Shown: positions 40,184 to 51,999, numbered from the stretch's first letter. The stretch is DNA of 64,000 bases from Basidiobolus meristosporus CBS 931.73 (GCA_002104905.1 MCFE01000278.1:1-64000), one strand, 5' to 3'. Translations and numbers: made by a program. Notes: generated from the sequence alone by a model not told the origin.

Positions 40184-42890
40184 GGACAAGACTACTTTGA
40201 CTCAACACCGTAAGAGAATACAAAAAAGACCATGTGGCTATTGTAGCAAGCCTCTCAACCATGAAGCACACAGACAGCATAGGAAGAGTTACTAGGATCA
40301 TGGCCAGTGTTTTGCCACCCAAGTCATATTTGACCATTCATTGGTCACACTGTACCAACATTATCTTGCCGGCCAGTTGATATTTCTATATTGGCACCTG
40401 GCCATCTTTGTCACCTTGCGCAAACTGAGTCAGGAGAGTTTGTGATGCCTTTAGGCTCACCTCAGCCTTTTGAATATGGCATGCAGAGTGATAGCTCTGA
40501 TAATGAAGGTCACTGATGGATTTTGAGCCTATCTCCCCTAGCAAATGTAACACATATGAGCCTGGTCAAATCCCTCTATGCAATGGGACAACACCCATTG
40601 ACACAAATGCCAAGAATACTTTATGGAGCCAAGTGAGCCCAGTAATCCATCTACTGGTGAATGATGTAATGTTGTGGGTAGCAAAGTGGCATGTTTCCAC
40701 TAATATCAGTAATAGGGGATTTGAGGATTTATTACTACTTCTTGCCAAAATCATACTGGGATGCAACTCACCAAGTACATGGTGCAAGTGGACAACCATC
40801 ATGTGGCTGGCAACATATAATCCAGTGACTGTCCTGATTCCAGCATGTGTTAACAGTTGCATGGCATTCACATCCAAAAATGCAACCATTGCAATGTGTC
40901 CAAATTGTCAGGAATCCACCATCATTGAGGGAAACATTGTTACACTCCGGATATATTCCAGTCATATCCTGTCTGAGGAAGCTGATGCAGTCCAACAAAT
41001 ATTGCAAAGCTGTACAGTACCACACTCAGTAACAATCAAGTGCAAACATATCCAATATATTTGATGGGAAACATTACAAACAGCTAAGAAGCAAGGGCTA
41101 CTTTGAAGGTATGTATGACCATGCCTTTGCTTTAGCACTTGATGGATTCTCATTAAACAAGTACTCTACCAGCAAATCCTGCTGACCACTAATTATCATC
41201 AATCTGAATCTGCCGCCCATCATACAGTATCAGAGCAATAATCTGATGGTAGTCTCACTGGTATCTGGGCCAAAATCCCTGTCTAACCTGGATAGCTACC
41301 AGTATCCATTGCTGGATGAGTTTTGTATGCTTTCCAGCGGGATAATGGTAAATGGCCATTATGTAAAAGCAGATATTATTATCTGCATTGGGGATACCCC
41401 AGCCATCAGCAAGATAGCAGGTTTTTCCAGGCACAATAGACGGTATTGCTGTCAAATGTGTGAGATCCAGGGGATTTACTCTAAAACTCACACACATTAT
41501 TATTACTCAAACACCAGCACTAAGAACATCATCTCTCCACAGAGAGAATATACAGAAGTAAGCATGCAATTGCAACAATGTTGGCAAGCTATTAGCCATT
41601 GGCTGGAATATGGGATCAATTGGAAACTGGAGATACTTAAGATACAGGGTATATGTTGAAGCAAAAGCTTTCCACTGGGAGCAATGCATTTGCGTTTCAA
41701 CAATATCCCTATACTAATGACCAAGTTGTACATGGGGCATTTCAAGCTAAATGAGTCCTTTGAGATACCGCAAAAATTTGAAAGAATGGCAAGATATTAC
41801 AGAGTATATGCTACCCTAAGTACTTTTCATGTGCTCCAATTAATATTCATATGCATGTGCAACAATACAAATGCAAAGGCTGGATGAACTGGATATGTAT
41901 TTATTCAAGTAGTGTTCTGAAGCTATTCCTACCAAGAGTACACTGGAAGCATTGGGAGTCATATGTGGACATTGTAGGAAAATTTATCCACAAGCGGATC
42001 ACAAATGCCAACTTGACACATCTACAGCTGTTGTGTGAGGAGTTTGTAATGGGATTTGAGCGGCTATACTACAAACATAAAGCTGAACATGTAGATCTCT
42101 GCCGCTACTGCATCCATTCTCTACTCCATCTTGCATGGTGTGTGGAGAATATTGGGCCTTGCTCCACCTTTTTGGGAGTTTCCTATGGAGCAGATGTGTG
42201 GGGAGATAGGAAGACAAGTCAAGTTGCAGATATTACCATATCCCAATCTCATCAAGAATATTACCTTCAAGTCCGTCATGGATGTGATGAGTTGGTACAT
42301 AGAAGACAGCCAGAAACTGTTGGAAAATACTGAGGACAAATGTACATATGGAGACACCTATGCCTATAGTATTAAGAAGCTTAGCAGCCCCAATGCATGG
42401 GTAATCAGTTAAGTAATGCCAAGTTGGGTTGTGTGCAACAAGTAACTAATTTTTATCAGGAAAACTCCACCACAATATTGCCGGATTTATTGTGGTCACA
42501 AGCCAACTTCTACACCATTCAATATGGAATTCGCACAAACAAAAGCCAGAACACAGCCACAAGGGGGACTAGAGTCCAGCAGGGAGGAAGAATATATTGG
42601 CCAAATACCAAGAAGTTCTTTGCAGATATTCCGGAGGTATTCATGGCTGAAATGGCAACAACCAACCATATGTTTGCAAGATGTATATGTTACCAGCAGT
42701 ACAGGGTATATGGCAACTTTGCAAGTATCACACTACAAAGCTGTAAAGTTGAGGTGATAGATGTATGTCAATTACAGCAGGTGTGCATGTTTGTAGAGGT
42801 CAGGAAGCAACAGGCCATAGTTCTGTTTGATTCAAACTATATGTGGAATACTCAAAATAGTAGTGGGTAAGCAAATAAAGAAAGGTGACT
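40184..42890 (+). pseudogene. transposase of the inner Plavaka-like element
   Basis: Colinear with the copy at 24875-22113. The start codon position reads ACG instead of ATG. N-terminal zinc motif RPCGYC...H..H near 40230; CVNSCMAF...AMCPNCQE zinc pair at 40840-40910; GDTPAISKIAGFSRHN at about 41390; C-terminal domain with RVHWKHWESYVDIVG, LCEEFVMGFERLYYKHKAE and PMEQMCGEIGRQVKLQ at 41930-42230. Frameshifts near 41065, 41660 and 42150 break it. Acidic catalytic residues could not be assigned with confidence. Confidence 0.7.
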
Positions 42891-44717
42891 CTACAGTGGA
42901 ATACATGAATTGCACAAGGGGAGGTAGAAAAAGGAAACACCATTTGGTAAATTGGTACGGTAGCATTATACAGAACCATTGGTAGGCCGTCATACTGCAA
43001 ATATAATGCCATCAGAGTCTTACTGTGAGGCCATCACACTGCCAAAATAATGCCATCAGAGTCTTGCTGTGAGGCCGTCAAAATATCATCAAGTCTCTTG
43101 CCATATAAGGCAATTAAATGTCCTGGCCAACTGGATTTACTTGAAAAAGTTATAGAGAGCTGAAAGACCGCAACAATACCATGCAAATATTGTTACAGCA
43201 CCAATAAAATATTGTCAAGTTTTATCCCTTTATTTGGCTGTAAAATTAGCAAAACACCCTCATGATCTTGTGATAAGTTCATTAGGAGGGTCACTAATTC
43301 CAAGCTGCTGCTATTATGATGGTCTCTAAACAGGATATTGATGGCAGATCCGGATCAGATTCACTTGTGAGACCAATTTATTTTTTATAGGGATTCTTGA
43401 TAAGACTGGGATATTGTAGAACCTGCAACTGGACTTCTCTTCCTACCTCCCCAGACATCTGCTCCATAGGAAATTCCCAAAAGGTGAAGTAAGGTTCAAT
43501 ATTCTCAACACACCCAGCAAGATGGAGTAGAGAATGGATATAATAGCCGCAGTGATCTACACCTTCAGCTTTATGCTTATAGTATAGCCAATTGAGTTCT
43601 GTTGCAATTCTTTGCACAATAGCTGTAAGTGTCAAGTTGGCATTGGTGATCTGCTTCTGCATAAATATTCCAATAATGCCCACATATGACTCCCAATGCT
43701 TTCAATATACTCTTGGTAGAGATGACTTTGGAAGGCCACTTGAATAAATACATATCCAGTTCATCCAGTCCATGAACTTGTATTGTTGCACTTATATTTA
43801 TATATAATGTTTATGAATGTTGATTAAAGATTGTGAGAAGTACTTTTGGTAGCAGATACTCTGTAATATCTTGCCAATTCTTTCAGATTTCTCCAGTATT
43901 GCAAGGGACTCATTTTGCTTGAAATGCCCTACTTACAACTTGGTTATCAGTATTGTGATATTGTTGAAAAGCCAATGCATTACTCCAGTGAAAAGCTTTT
44001 GATCCTACAGATACCATTTATCTTAAGTGTCTCCAGTTTCTAATTATTTCCACATTCTGGCTGATGGCTTATAGCTTGCCAAATTAGATGTAATTGCTTG
44101 CAGACTTCTGTATGTTCTTGCTATAGAAAGACAATGTTCTTAGTGTTGGTGTTTGGGTAATAATAATGTGTGTGAGTTATGAAGCAAGTCCCCTGGATCT
44201 CACATATTCAACAGCAATATTATCCATTGTGCCCAAAAAAGCCAGCTATCTTGCTGATGGCTGGGGTATCTCCAATGCAGATAACAATATACACTTTGAC
44301 TTGATAGCCATTTACCATTATCCTGCTGGAAAGCATAGAAAATTCATTCAGCATTGGATACAGGCAGTTATCCAGGTTGGATGTATTGTGTGGTTTTATG
44401 AGTAGATTGGGGCTTGTTCTACAATGTAGAGGCTAACCAACATTATACAACAACCTCCAATATGCTAATATTGAAATAGCTTATTGGGAGCCTCACTTTT
44501 ATTTTCAACTGGGGAAGTCATATATCTGAAAATTCTGAAGGATCAAAGTTTTTGCGCAATTGAGCAAGCAATACACATGACACAAAGCTAAAAACTTGCA
44601 GTGGTGTAGATCAGACATAGGCTTGCACTTGTAAAAGACATTGCATGATTTGACTGGCTGGTTCAGATGTTACATGCAATCAAAGTCACCAAAGTAATTC
44701 TAGCAATAGAGGCCTAG

Positions 44718-45238
44718 TGTCATGATCACATGACAACCATGAACACCCATGCCAAGTCTCAGCTTCCTAGCTCAATTTCTAAGAGATTCCTTGTGGAACC
44801 TTCTACTACCTTCCAGAAAGTTCCTGACCCTTCCAAACCACTGTTACACAATGGAACATTCCATGGAAGCTTCCCATTGTATTTTTCATAGTCCAGTACC
44901 ATATATGGAAGTACCAGGCCACATGACTTGGTCACATGAACAGGTGACCTAATCCACTTCCCCATCCTGTCTCAGTGCCGTGTCATCTATGTCATTTTCC
45001 CCAGCACCATTGCTGTGCCTCACCCCACAACCCCATTAGTATTAGCCAATATCTCTTGGCATCAGTATAACCAAAAAGTATATATAGTCCTATCCCCCCT
45101 TAGGTATTCCTCAGTCTAATAAACACAGGTCTTGAATAAACAGCCTTGCCTTGAATCCTGCCTTGCCTTGATGGTCCACACCTAAGTCCTTTCCTGCCAT
45201 GCCTAGCTTTTCCTCCTGCCTTGTGTCTATTCATAACA
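44718..45238 (+). repeat. 5' LTR of the chromovirus
   Basis: 521 bp with TATATATAG near 45078 and a putative transcript start near CCTCAGTCT (about 45110). CATATATGG and ACATGACTTGGTCAC...GGTGACC motifs form small inverted repeats. About 15 differences from the 3' LTR. Confidence 0.85.
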
Positions 45239-45643
45239 GTTTTATCAGATTCTCCTGACTTACCTGTGGATCCCTGCCTTCTGCCCAAAGTTTGAAGAAA
45301 ACTTGTAAAAGGAATACTCACCGTAAGTATCACCCATCATCTTTCCCTAGTCTTGTCCTACAAAGGCAAAGATACTATATCTTTGTAAAACTATTGGTCA
45401 AAGCTGCATTCACTTTATTACCCTGCTGGTGGAGTTTACAGTTGTTACAGTATTGGAAGCTTTAGTACAATACTCTATCAACGGACGTTGAAACCAGTAC
45501 CTTCTGAAGTGACGCTAACTTATTTAAGTTGGGGATTGTGCCTCAATAGTTGTATTCTTGACATACTAGTGGCTTTACAAACCCACTATCTAGTTTAGTA
45601 TATCCCAGTATTCCTTGCAAGCTCATCTGCCTTCCTCTGCTAC

Positions 45644-46532
45644 CATGTCCAACCTAGAGCTGAACTTTGCCCAGCTCATGGCTGCCTTTACCCAACTGCA
45701 GCAAGACCATGCAGACCTCAGAAACACTCTTGCTCAGTTCCAGAACCAAAGTGTCCAGCAAACTAGCCATGTCCCAGTCCACCAAGAGCCCAAGTATACT
45801 CCTGCTACCAAGTTCAATGGCTCTCAGAATGAACTCCATGGCTTCATCAACATGGTGAAGAACAATCTTGCACTCCAGCCCAACCGGTACCCCACTGAGC
45901 AGGCCAAAGTTGGTTTCATCGCCAACCTGCTTACTGGTACAGCTCTCAAGTGGTTCTCCCCATTAGGGGAGACCAACTCTCCCCTCCTCAGAGACTACCA
46001 AGCTTTTCTCACTGAAATGGAGCTAACATTTGGTAACCTTGACCAAGCCAGAACTGCTGCCAACAAGATCAAGACCCTCAAGCAAGGGAACAAACCAGCA
46101 TGAGTCTATGCCTCAGAATTCCAACAACTCTCCAGTGACCTCAGCTCCTGGGGTCAAGCAGCCTTGATTAGCCAATTCCAAGATGGCTTCAATGATGAAG
46201 TTTGTGTTCTGCTACTCACACTCCCAGATCCAGATACATTGGTTGAAGCTATGCACCAAGCAATCCGGTGTGATAACAGACTATTCCAGAAGAAGCAAAA
46301 GAACTGTCAAAGACACATTCCTGTTGCAGTCCCAGCCCCTCCTGCTCCCCAAGTCACTCCAGAAGATCCTATGCAGATTGATAGTGCCAAATACAAGAAA
46401 CTATCAAAGAGTGAAAAGTCCAGACATCAACAAGCCAACCTCTGTCTATACTGTGGCCAACCAGGTCACTTTGCCAAGTCCTGCCCCAACAAGAAGTCCA
46501 GCTTCAAGCTGATGCAGTCCTCCAGCAACTAA
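45644..46532 (+). pseudogene. gag of the chromovirus, one premature TGA
   Basis: It starts at ATG 45644 (MSNLELNFAQLMAAFTQLQQ). The gag domain includes KFNGSQNELHGFINMVKNNL and TGTALKWFSPL. TGA at 46101-46103 interrupts KQGNKPA-VYASEFQQL, where related gags have Arg, so CGA to TGA is likely. The frame then changes and ends with a zinc knuckle CLYCGQPGHFAKSC near 46443-46484. Confidence 0.8.
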
Positions 46533-46582
46533 CCTGATTCAGATCTGTTGGGAAACTCCAATGTCCAGTTGCACTGACAGGT

Positions 46583-46957
46583 TTGCAACTGGACCCACCC
46601 ATGAAAATCCAGCATATCCAAGAATCTTCCTTTGCCACAAAATCTATCCAGTCCTTGAGAATACCTGTTAAAATCCAGATCCCTGACTCCAGTCCTGTCC
46701 CAGCCCTAGCGCTGATTGAATCCAATGCTTCATCCTGTCTCATTGACCAAGCCTTTGTCCAGAAACACTCTATTCCTGTTACCTTGAAATCCTGTCCAGT
46801 CCAAGTAGAAGTTATTGATGGAAGATCACTCTCCTCTGGTGCTGTTACCCATGAAACATGCTTACTCCAGCTTTCCAGTACTGCCCACCAAGAAAGAATA
46901 GCCTTCAACATCATCAACTCACCACACTATCCTATTATGCTTGGACGCTTATGGTAG
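46583..46957 (+). pseudogene. protease region of the chromovirus
   Basis: The frame holds the usual ALI...ASS..ID protease entry, but the DSGA-type active site reads ESNA (ALIESNASSCLID), so the catalytic Asp and Gly are lost. It ends PIMLGRLW followed by TAG, where related elements read GLPWL..HNP. The protease is inactive as it stands. Confidence 0.7.
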
Positions 46958-47095
46958 AGCTACCACAATCCAAGTACTGATTAGAAATCCAAGATCCTGT
47001 CATTCACCAGATCCCACCAAGTCAACTCCATAAAATCTCCAGACCCTGATAACTGTGAAAAGACGGTTGGCAACAGTTCAACAGCCCAAGATACC

Positions 47096-48286
47096 TTGCC
47101 AGCTGAAGGAGCCCCCTCAGCAACTATACCAGCCAAGTACCAAGAGTTTGCCCCTGTCTTTGACAAGAAGAAAGCAGAACTCCTCCCTGACCATTGGCCT
47201 TATGACTGCCCTATTGACCGTGACCGTGGAAAAGTCCCTCCATTTGGCCCAATATACAACCTCTCCCAGCCGGAGTTGAAAGAACTCCATGGTTATATTG
47301 AAGAAAACCTCCAGAAGGGTTTTATTCAGCACTCCAAATCACCTGCTGGAGCCCCAATCCTCTTTGTCAAGAAGAAGGATGGCACACTCAGAATGTGTGT
47401 GGACTACTGTGCTTTGAATAAGATCACAGTCAAGAACCGCTACCCCCTGCCCCTGATCAACACACTGTTGGATCAGCTATATGTTGCCCAAGTCTTCACC
47501 AAGATTGACTTGCAAGGAGCTTACAATCTTGTCAGAATCAAGCCCGGTTATGAATGGAAAACTGCCTTTTGCACAAGATATGGTCACTTTGAGTACAAAG
47601 TAAAGCCATTTGGCCTCACCAATTCCCCTGCTGTGTTTCAACACCTCATGAATGACATATTCCGTGAATACCTTGACCAGTTTGTGGTAATCTACCTTGA
47701 TGATATTCTCATATACTTCAAGAGCCAAGATGAACATGATGAACATGTCAAGAAAGTATTGAGAAAACTAGACTCTGCTGGTCTCTATGCCAAGCAAGAG
47801 AAGTGTGAATTTGACCAGAGAGAAGTGAAATTTCTTGGTTACCTCATTGGCCCTGAGGGAACAAGAATGGATCCAAAGAAAGTTGACTCAGTCCAATCCT
47901 GGAAAACTCCAAGCTCAGTCAAGGAAGTACAATCCTTCCTGGGATTTGCCAACTTCTATTGCAGGTTCATAGCCAACTACTCCAAGATAGTCACCCCTCT
48001 GACAAAGCTTACCCAGAAGAACACACCTTTTGCCTGTAATGAGGAGCAATCCAGCTCATTCAACCAACTCAAGAAATCTTTCCTGAAGGCCCCCCTGCTT
48101 GCCCACCCTGACCTTGAGAAGCAATTCATAGTGGAGACTGATGCTTCTGATTTTGCCCTTGGTGCCATACTCTCCCAGTATGATGAGGACAATGTGTTGC
48201 ACCCCATTGCAATCTACTCTTGGAAGTTTTCCCCTGCAGAGATCAACTATGATATCTATGATAGGAGTTGCTTGCCATCATTGTAG
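47096..48286 (+). CDS. reverse transcriptase and RNase H start of the chromovirus
   Basis: The open frame has 396 codons with all RT blocks: [53 protein letters not shown] (catalytic YLDD intact) and FLGYLIGPEG. The RNase H motif VETDASDFALGAIL and SWKFSPAEINYD follow. The frame is lost at about 48265 by a one-base shift; the remainder continues at 48268 in another frame. Confidence 0.85.
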   Translation: MPAEGAPSATIPAKYQEFAPVFDKKKAELLPDHWPYDCPIDRDRGKVPPFGPIYNLSQPELKELHGYIEENLQKGFIQHSKSPAGAPILFVKKKDGTLRMCVDYCALNKITVKNRYPLPLINTLLDQLYVAQVFTKIDLQGAYNLVRIKPGYEWKTAFCTRYGHFEYKVKPFGLTNSPAVFQHLMNDIFREYLDQFVVIYLDDILIYFKSQDEHDEHVKKVLRKLDSAGLYAKQEKCEFDQREVKFLGYLIGPEGTRMDPKKVDSVQSWKTPSSVKEVQSFLGFANFYCRFIANYSKIVTPLTKLTQKNTPFACNEEQSSSFNQLKKSFLKAPLLAHPDLEKQFIVETDASDFALGAILSQYDEDNVLHPIAIYSWKFSPAEINYDIYDRSCLPSL

Positions 48287-49884
48287 CCTTTGAGCAATGG
48301 AGACACTACCTGGATGGTGCAAAACACAAAATCAAAGTCTTCTGTGACCATAAGAACCTTGAGTACTTTGCAACTTCCAAAGTACTAAACCGGAGACAAG
48401 CCAGATGGTCACTCTTCCTGTCTACCTTTGACTTTACTATCACCTATAGACCTGGTGCAAAGCAAGGAAAGCCTGATGCCCTGTTCAGAAAAAAGGAATA
48501 TGCCCTGGAAGAGGGAGATGATGCCTGTTGGCAAATGGAACACCCATTGCTGAGCAAGAAACATTTTGAGATTCTTGCCACCCAGTCCTCAAGTCTTGTC
48601 ATCCCTTCATTCCTACTAAGGATATCAGCCAAAACCTTGAATGCTATCAAAAGAGATTTCTGGTGGCCTAGAATGATAACTCTTATCAAAGAGTACATTC
48701 TGACTTGTGATATTTGCAACTGTGCAAAACCAGCTAGACACCAGCCCTATGGACTTCTTCAGCCCTTGCCTATCCCAGAACACCAACGGGGATCTATATC
48801 TATAGACTTCATTGCTGACCTCCCAGAGTCCTGTGGCTTCAATGCTATACTTGTAGTGGCTGACTGGCTGACCAAGATGGCTCACTTTATCCCTTGCTGT
48901 AAGAACACTGATGCAAAAGAAACCACTGTGTTAGTCCTGAAGAATATTTTCTGCCTTCATGGTATCCCCAGTGATATTGCGTCAGATAGAGGCCCACAGT
49001 TTGTGTCCAAGTTTTGGAAACACTTCATGCAATACCTTAGTGTTCAAGTCAAGCTCTCTACTGCCTTCTATCCACAGACTGATGGCCAGACTGAAAGAAT
49101 CAACCAGATTCTAGAGCAATACCTCTGGTGCTATATCAATTACCAGCAAGAAAATTGGGTTGATCTACTACCTGTTGCTGAGTTAGCCTACAACAACTCA
49201 AGCCATAGTGCAACCGGTTTTACACCATTCTATGCAAACTATGGATTCCACCCTCAGTTTGATATCCAGATTCCAACAAACCCAATGAGCCCACATGCGG
49301 CTGAAGATGCCCAAGCAGTCCAGGACATCCAGAATACCCTCAAGGAAGAACTATCCTTAGCTCAGGAAAGCTACAAGATATTTGCCAATCTAAAACGGCA
49401 TCCCAGCCCTGATCTTAATGAAGGAGATTTTGTATGGCTGCTCAGAAGAAACATCAGCACCAACCGCCCTTGTGACAAATTGGATTTCAAGAAACTTGAT
49501 CCTGAAAGGATCTAGAAGAAGCTTAGCCCTATAGTATATCAGCTACAGTTACCAGCAAGTATGAAAATCCATGATACTTTCCATGTGTCCCTCCTGGAGC
49601 CGTATTGTAGGAACACCTTGCCAAACTGGCAAGAAGCAAAGCCCCAAGCTATCCAGGTTGACCAACATCAAGAATTTGAAGTTAAACAGATTCTAGACTC
49701 CAAGTATATCCGGTCAAAGCTGTACTACTTAGTAGACTGGATTGGTTATGGTCCAAGTGACCAAACATGGGAACTAGCTACCCATCTCACTAATTGTCAA
49801 GAACTAGTTACCCAGTTCCACCAGCAATATCCTGCAAAACCTGCCCCAAAGGGAAACAGAGCTTTGCCTGGAAAAGGAGAATAG
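48268..49884 (+). pseudogene. RNase H end, integrase and chromodomain of the chromovirus
   Basis: The frame runs to TAG at 49513-49515 and resumes in the same frame to 49884. RNase H end: FCDHKNLEYFATSKVLNRRQARWS. Integrase: zinc domain ending CDICNCAKPARH; DDE core SIDFIADLP, SDRGPQFVSKFW and QTDGQTERINQ, all acidic residues present. After the TAG: KIHDTFHVSLLEPY and a chromodomain (about 49670-49800) EFEVKQILDSK..RSKLYYLVDWIGYGPSDQTWE. The chromodomain should direct insertion to histone-marked heterochromatin, which fits the repeat-rich site. Confidence 0.83.
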
Positions 49885-50405
49885 TGTCATGATCACATGA
49901 CAACCATGAACACCCATGCCAAGCTTCAGCTTCCTAGCTCAATTTCTAAGAGATTCCTTCTGGAACCTTCTACTACCTTCCAAAAAGTTCCTGACCCTTC
50001 CAAACCACTGTTACACAATGGAACATTCCATGGAAGCTTCCCATTGCACTTTTCATAGTCCAGTACCATATATGGAAATACCAGGCCACATGACTTGGTC
50101 ACCTGATCAGGTGACCTAATCCACTTCCCCATCCTGTCTCAGTGCTGTGTCATCTATGTCATTTTCCCCAGCACCATTGCTGTACCTCACCCCACAACCC
50201 TGTTAGTATTAGCCAATATCTCTTGGCATCAGTATAATCAAAAAGTATATATAGTCCTATCCCCCCTTAGGTATTCCTCAGTCTGATAAACACAGGTCTT
50301 GAATAAACTGCCTTGCCTTGAATCCTGCCTTGCCTTGATGGTCCACACCTAAGTCCTTTCCTGCCATGCCTAGCTTTTCCTCCTGCCTTGTGTCTATTCA
50401 TAACA
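49885..50405 (+). repeat. 3' LTR of the chromovirus
   Basis: Same length as the 5' LTR. It carries TCTGATAAA at 50282-50290, the sequence complementary to the primer-binding region at 45239-45249. Confidence 0.85.
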
Positions 50406-50676
50406 CCTAGTTTATAAGATAATTTGACTCTTCTGATCATAACTCCTTAAGTACTGCTTCAAGTGTGCTGTAATTTGCAATATTTGTTGGCTACTGAGTG
50501 TTCTGCATGATGTAATATTCTTTGGTGGATTCCTTGTCTGGGTATGAAGCATGCGTCCTTAAAGTTGGAAATTCTTGATCTCTCACATGTGTGTATAATA
50601 GCAAAAAGCAAAATAAAGAAATGAGTGCAATATTTGTTTTGAGATATGTAGTAATTGAACACTTTCCCTTACAACA

Positions 50677-51750
50677 AATGGTGATTTAGGCCTGGATACC
50701 AGTGGGACTAGCATCAGATATCAGTTCTGATACCGTAAGATAGGCAACATATTTTGGTTGACAAGAATCAGTGGCCAGCAGGATTTGCTGGTAGAGTACT
50801 TGCCTAATGTTAGTGCATCAAGTGGCAAGGCAAAGGCATGGTTATACCTGCCTTCAAAGAAGCCCTTGATTCTTAGCTGTTTGTAATGTTTGCAATCAAA
50901 TATACTGGATATGTTTGCCCTTGATTGAAACTGAGTGCAGTTCTTTATAGCTTCACAATATTTTTTGGACTGCATGAGCTTCTTTAGCCAGGGTACCACT
51001 GGAATATATCTGGTGTGTGAACAATGTCTCTCCCAATTGTGATGAATTTCTGACAAGTTGGACACCTTGCAATGATGGAATTCCTGTTGTGAATGCCTTG
51101 CAACAGTTAGCACATACTGGTATCAGGACAGTCTCTAGGTCATATGTTGCCAGCTACATGACAGTTATCCATTTATGCTATCTATATGGTAAGTAGCATC
51201 CCTAGATAATTTAGGCAAGAAAAAGTAGTAGAACCTTGAAGCCCCCATTACTGATATTGGTGAAAACATGCCAGTTCTTTAGCTGCAATGTCACATCATT
51301 AACCAGTAGAGGAATTGTTGGACTCACCTGAGTGCATAAAGTGTTCTTGGCATTTTCTTTGGGTATTGTCTCATTGCACAATGGGATTTTGCTGGGCTCA
51401 TGCAGGGTACTGTTGTAGAGAGAGAAAGGCTCACAATGAATCAGTGAGCCTGCTTCTTCAGAGCTATCACTCTGCAGGCAATATTCAAAAGGCTGGGGTG
51501 AGCCTATAGGCATCACAAACCCACCGGCCTCAGTTTGAGCAAGGTGACAGTGCAGCTAAGCACCATTCTAGAAGTATCAAGTGGCTGGCAAGATACTGTT
51601 GGTATAGTAGAGACTGGCTTATGGTCAATCATGACTTGTGTGCTAATGCACTGCTCATGATCCTTGTAGTTCTTTCTATGCAGACTTCTTCTTCATGGCT
51701 GAGAGGCTTGTCACAATAGGCACATGGTCTTTCTTCTCTTCTCTACATCA
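50677..51750 (-). pseudogene. outer Plavaka-like transposase, N-terminal half
   Basis: Minus-strand pieces (51516-51211 and 51113-50721) match the zinc-motif and LLVNDVTLQLKNWHVFTNIS region of the inner copy. The coding sequence continues left across the insert at 44382-50676 into 43393-44381. Multiple stops; CpG nearly gone. Confidence 0.68.
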
Positions 51751-51999
51751 TTGAATCAATGTATTCTTCTCTATGGGCAAACAGTTTGATATTCATCAAC
51801 ATAATATTATTATATCACCTTTTTGTCAATACTCATATGAATTTGGATAGTCTTGTATATGAGACAATGCACCTATATGAATGTAAGAGTCAATGATGAC
51901 CTGCCATGATAAGCATTACAAATAAAGTTGTGGCCCCTCATACACATTTCTATGTAACATAATTTCCCCTTTGGTTTGGCTCACTGCCATACATATACC

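Larger units (their letters stand above)
37649..43392 (+). mobile_element. inner full-length Plavaka-like transposon (5.7 kb)
   Basis: The termini are inverted: CTCTATGAAAAATTATTGAG at 37649 and, read inward from 43392, CCCTATAAAAAATAAATTGG. It sits in the transposase gene of the outer copy: the left flank ends CTTCAAGGTATTTTT and the right flank resumes ATTCTTGATAAGACTGGG, matching the uninterrupted CTTAAGGTAATATTCTTGATGAG at about 22785. A 3-bp target duplication cannot be confirmed. It carries the partner gene (minus) and transposase (plus). This is the best defined copy in the window. Confidence 0.78.
44718..50405 (+). mobile_element. complete Ty3/gypsy chromovirus with 5-bp target duplication
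   Basis: 5,688 bp. LTRs 44718-45238 and 49885-50405 are both 521 bp, start TGTCATGATC, end CATAACA and are about 97% identical. CCTAG flanks both sides (44713-44717 and 50406-50410), an exact 5-bp target duplication. Inside: leader, gag with zinc knuckle, protease, RT, RNase H, integrase and a chromodomain. The primer-binding region directly after the 5' LTR (GTTTTATCAGA) is not tRNA-like but complements TCTGATAAA in the LTR, suggesting Tf1/sushi-type self-priming. Dead through a few stops and a frameshift. Confidence 0.9.
44382..50676. repeat. solo-LTR-like insert (about 600 bp) split by the chromovirus
   Basis: Two flanking pieces, 44382-44717 and 50406-50676, add up to about 600 bp. They begin TGTATTGTGTGG and end CCCTTACAACA (TG...CA), and AAAATAAAGAAATG near 50610 could be a poly(A) signal. 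They interrupt the outer transposase, which reads continuously from TATCCAGGTTGG to GTGATTTAGGCC. No coding content. Solo LTR is the best guess; no second copy was seen. Confidence 0.5.

Noticed and set aside
40047-41153. Minus-strand ORFs (85-107 codons) over the inner transposase N-terminus
   Set aside because: The plus-strand frame carries the zinc motifs shared with other copies; these are antisense shadows.
44749-50132. ORFs of 67-68 codons repeated at 44749-44965 and 49916-50132
   Set aside because: They recur only because both lie in the LTRs of the chromovirus; no evidence of coding.
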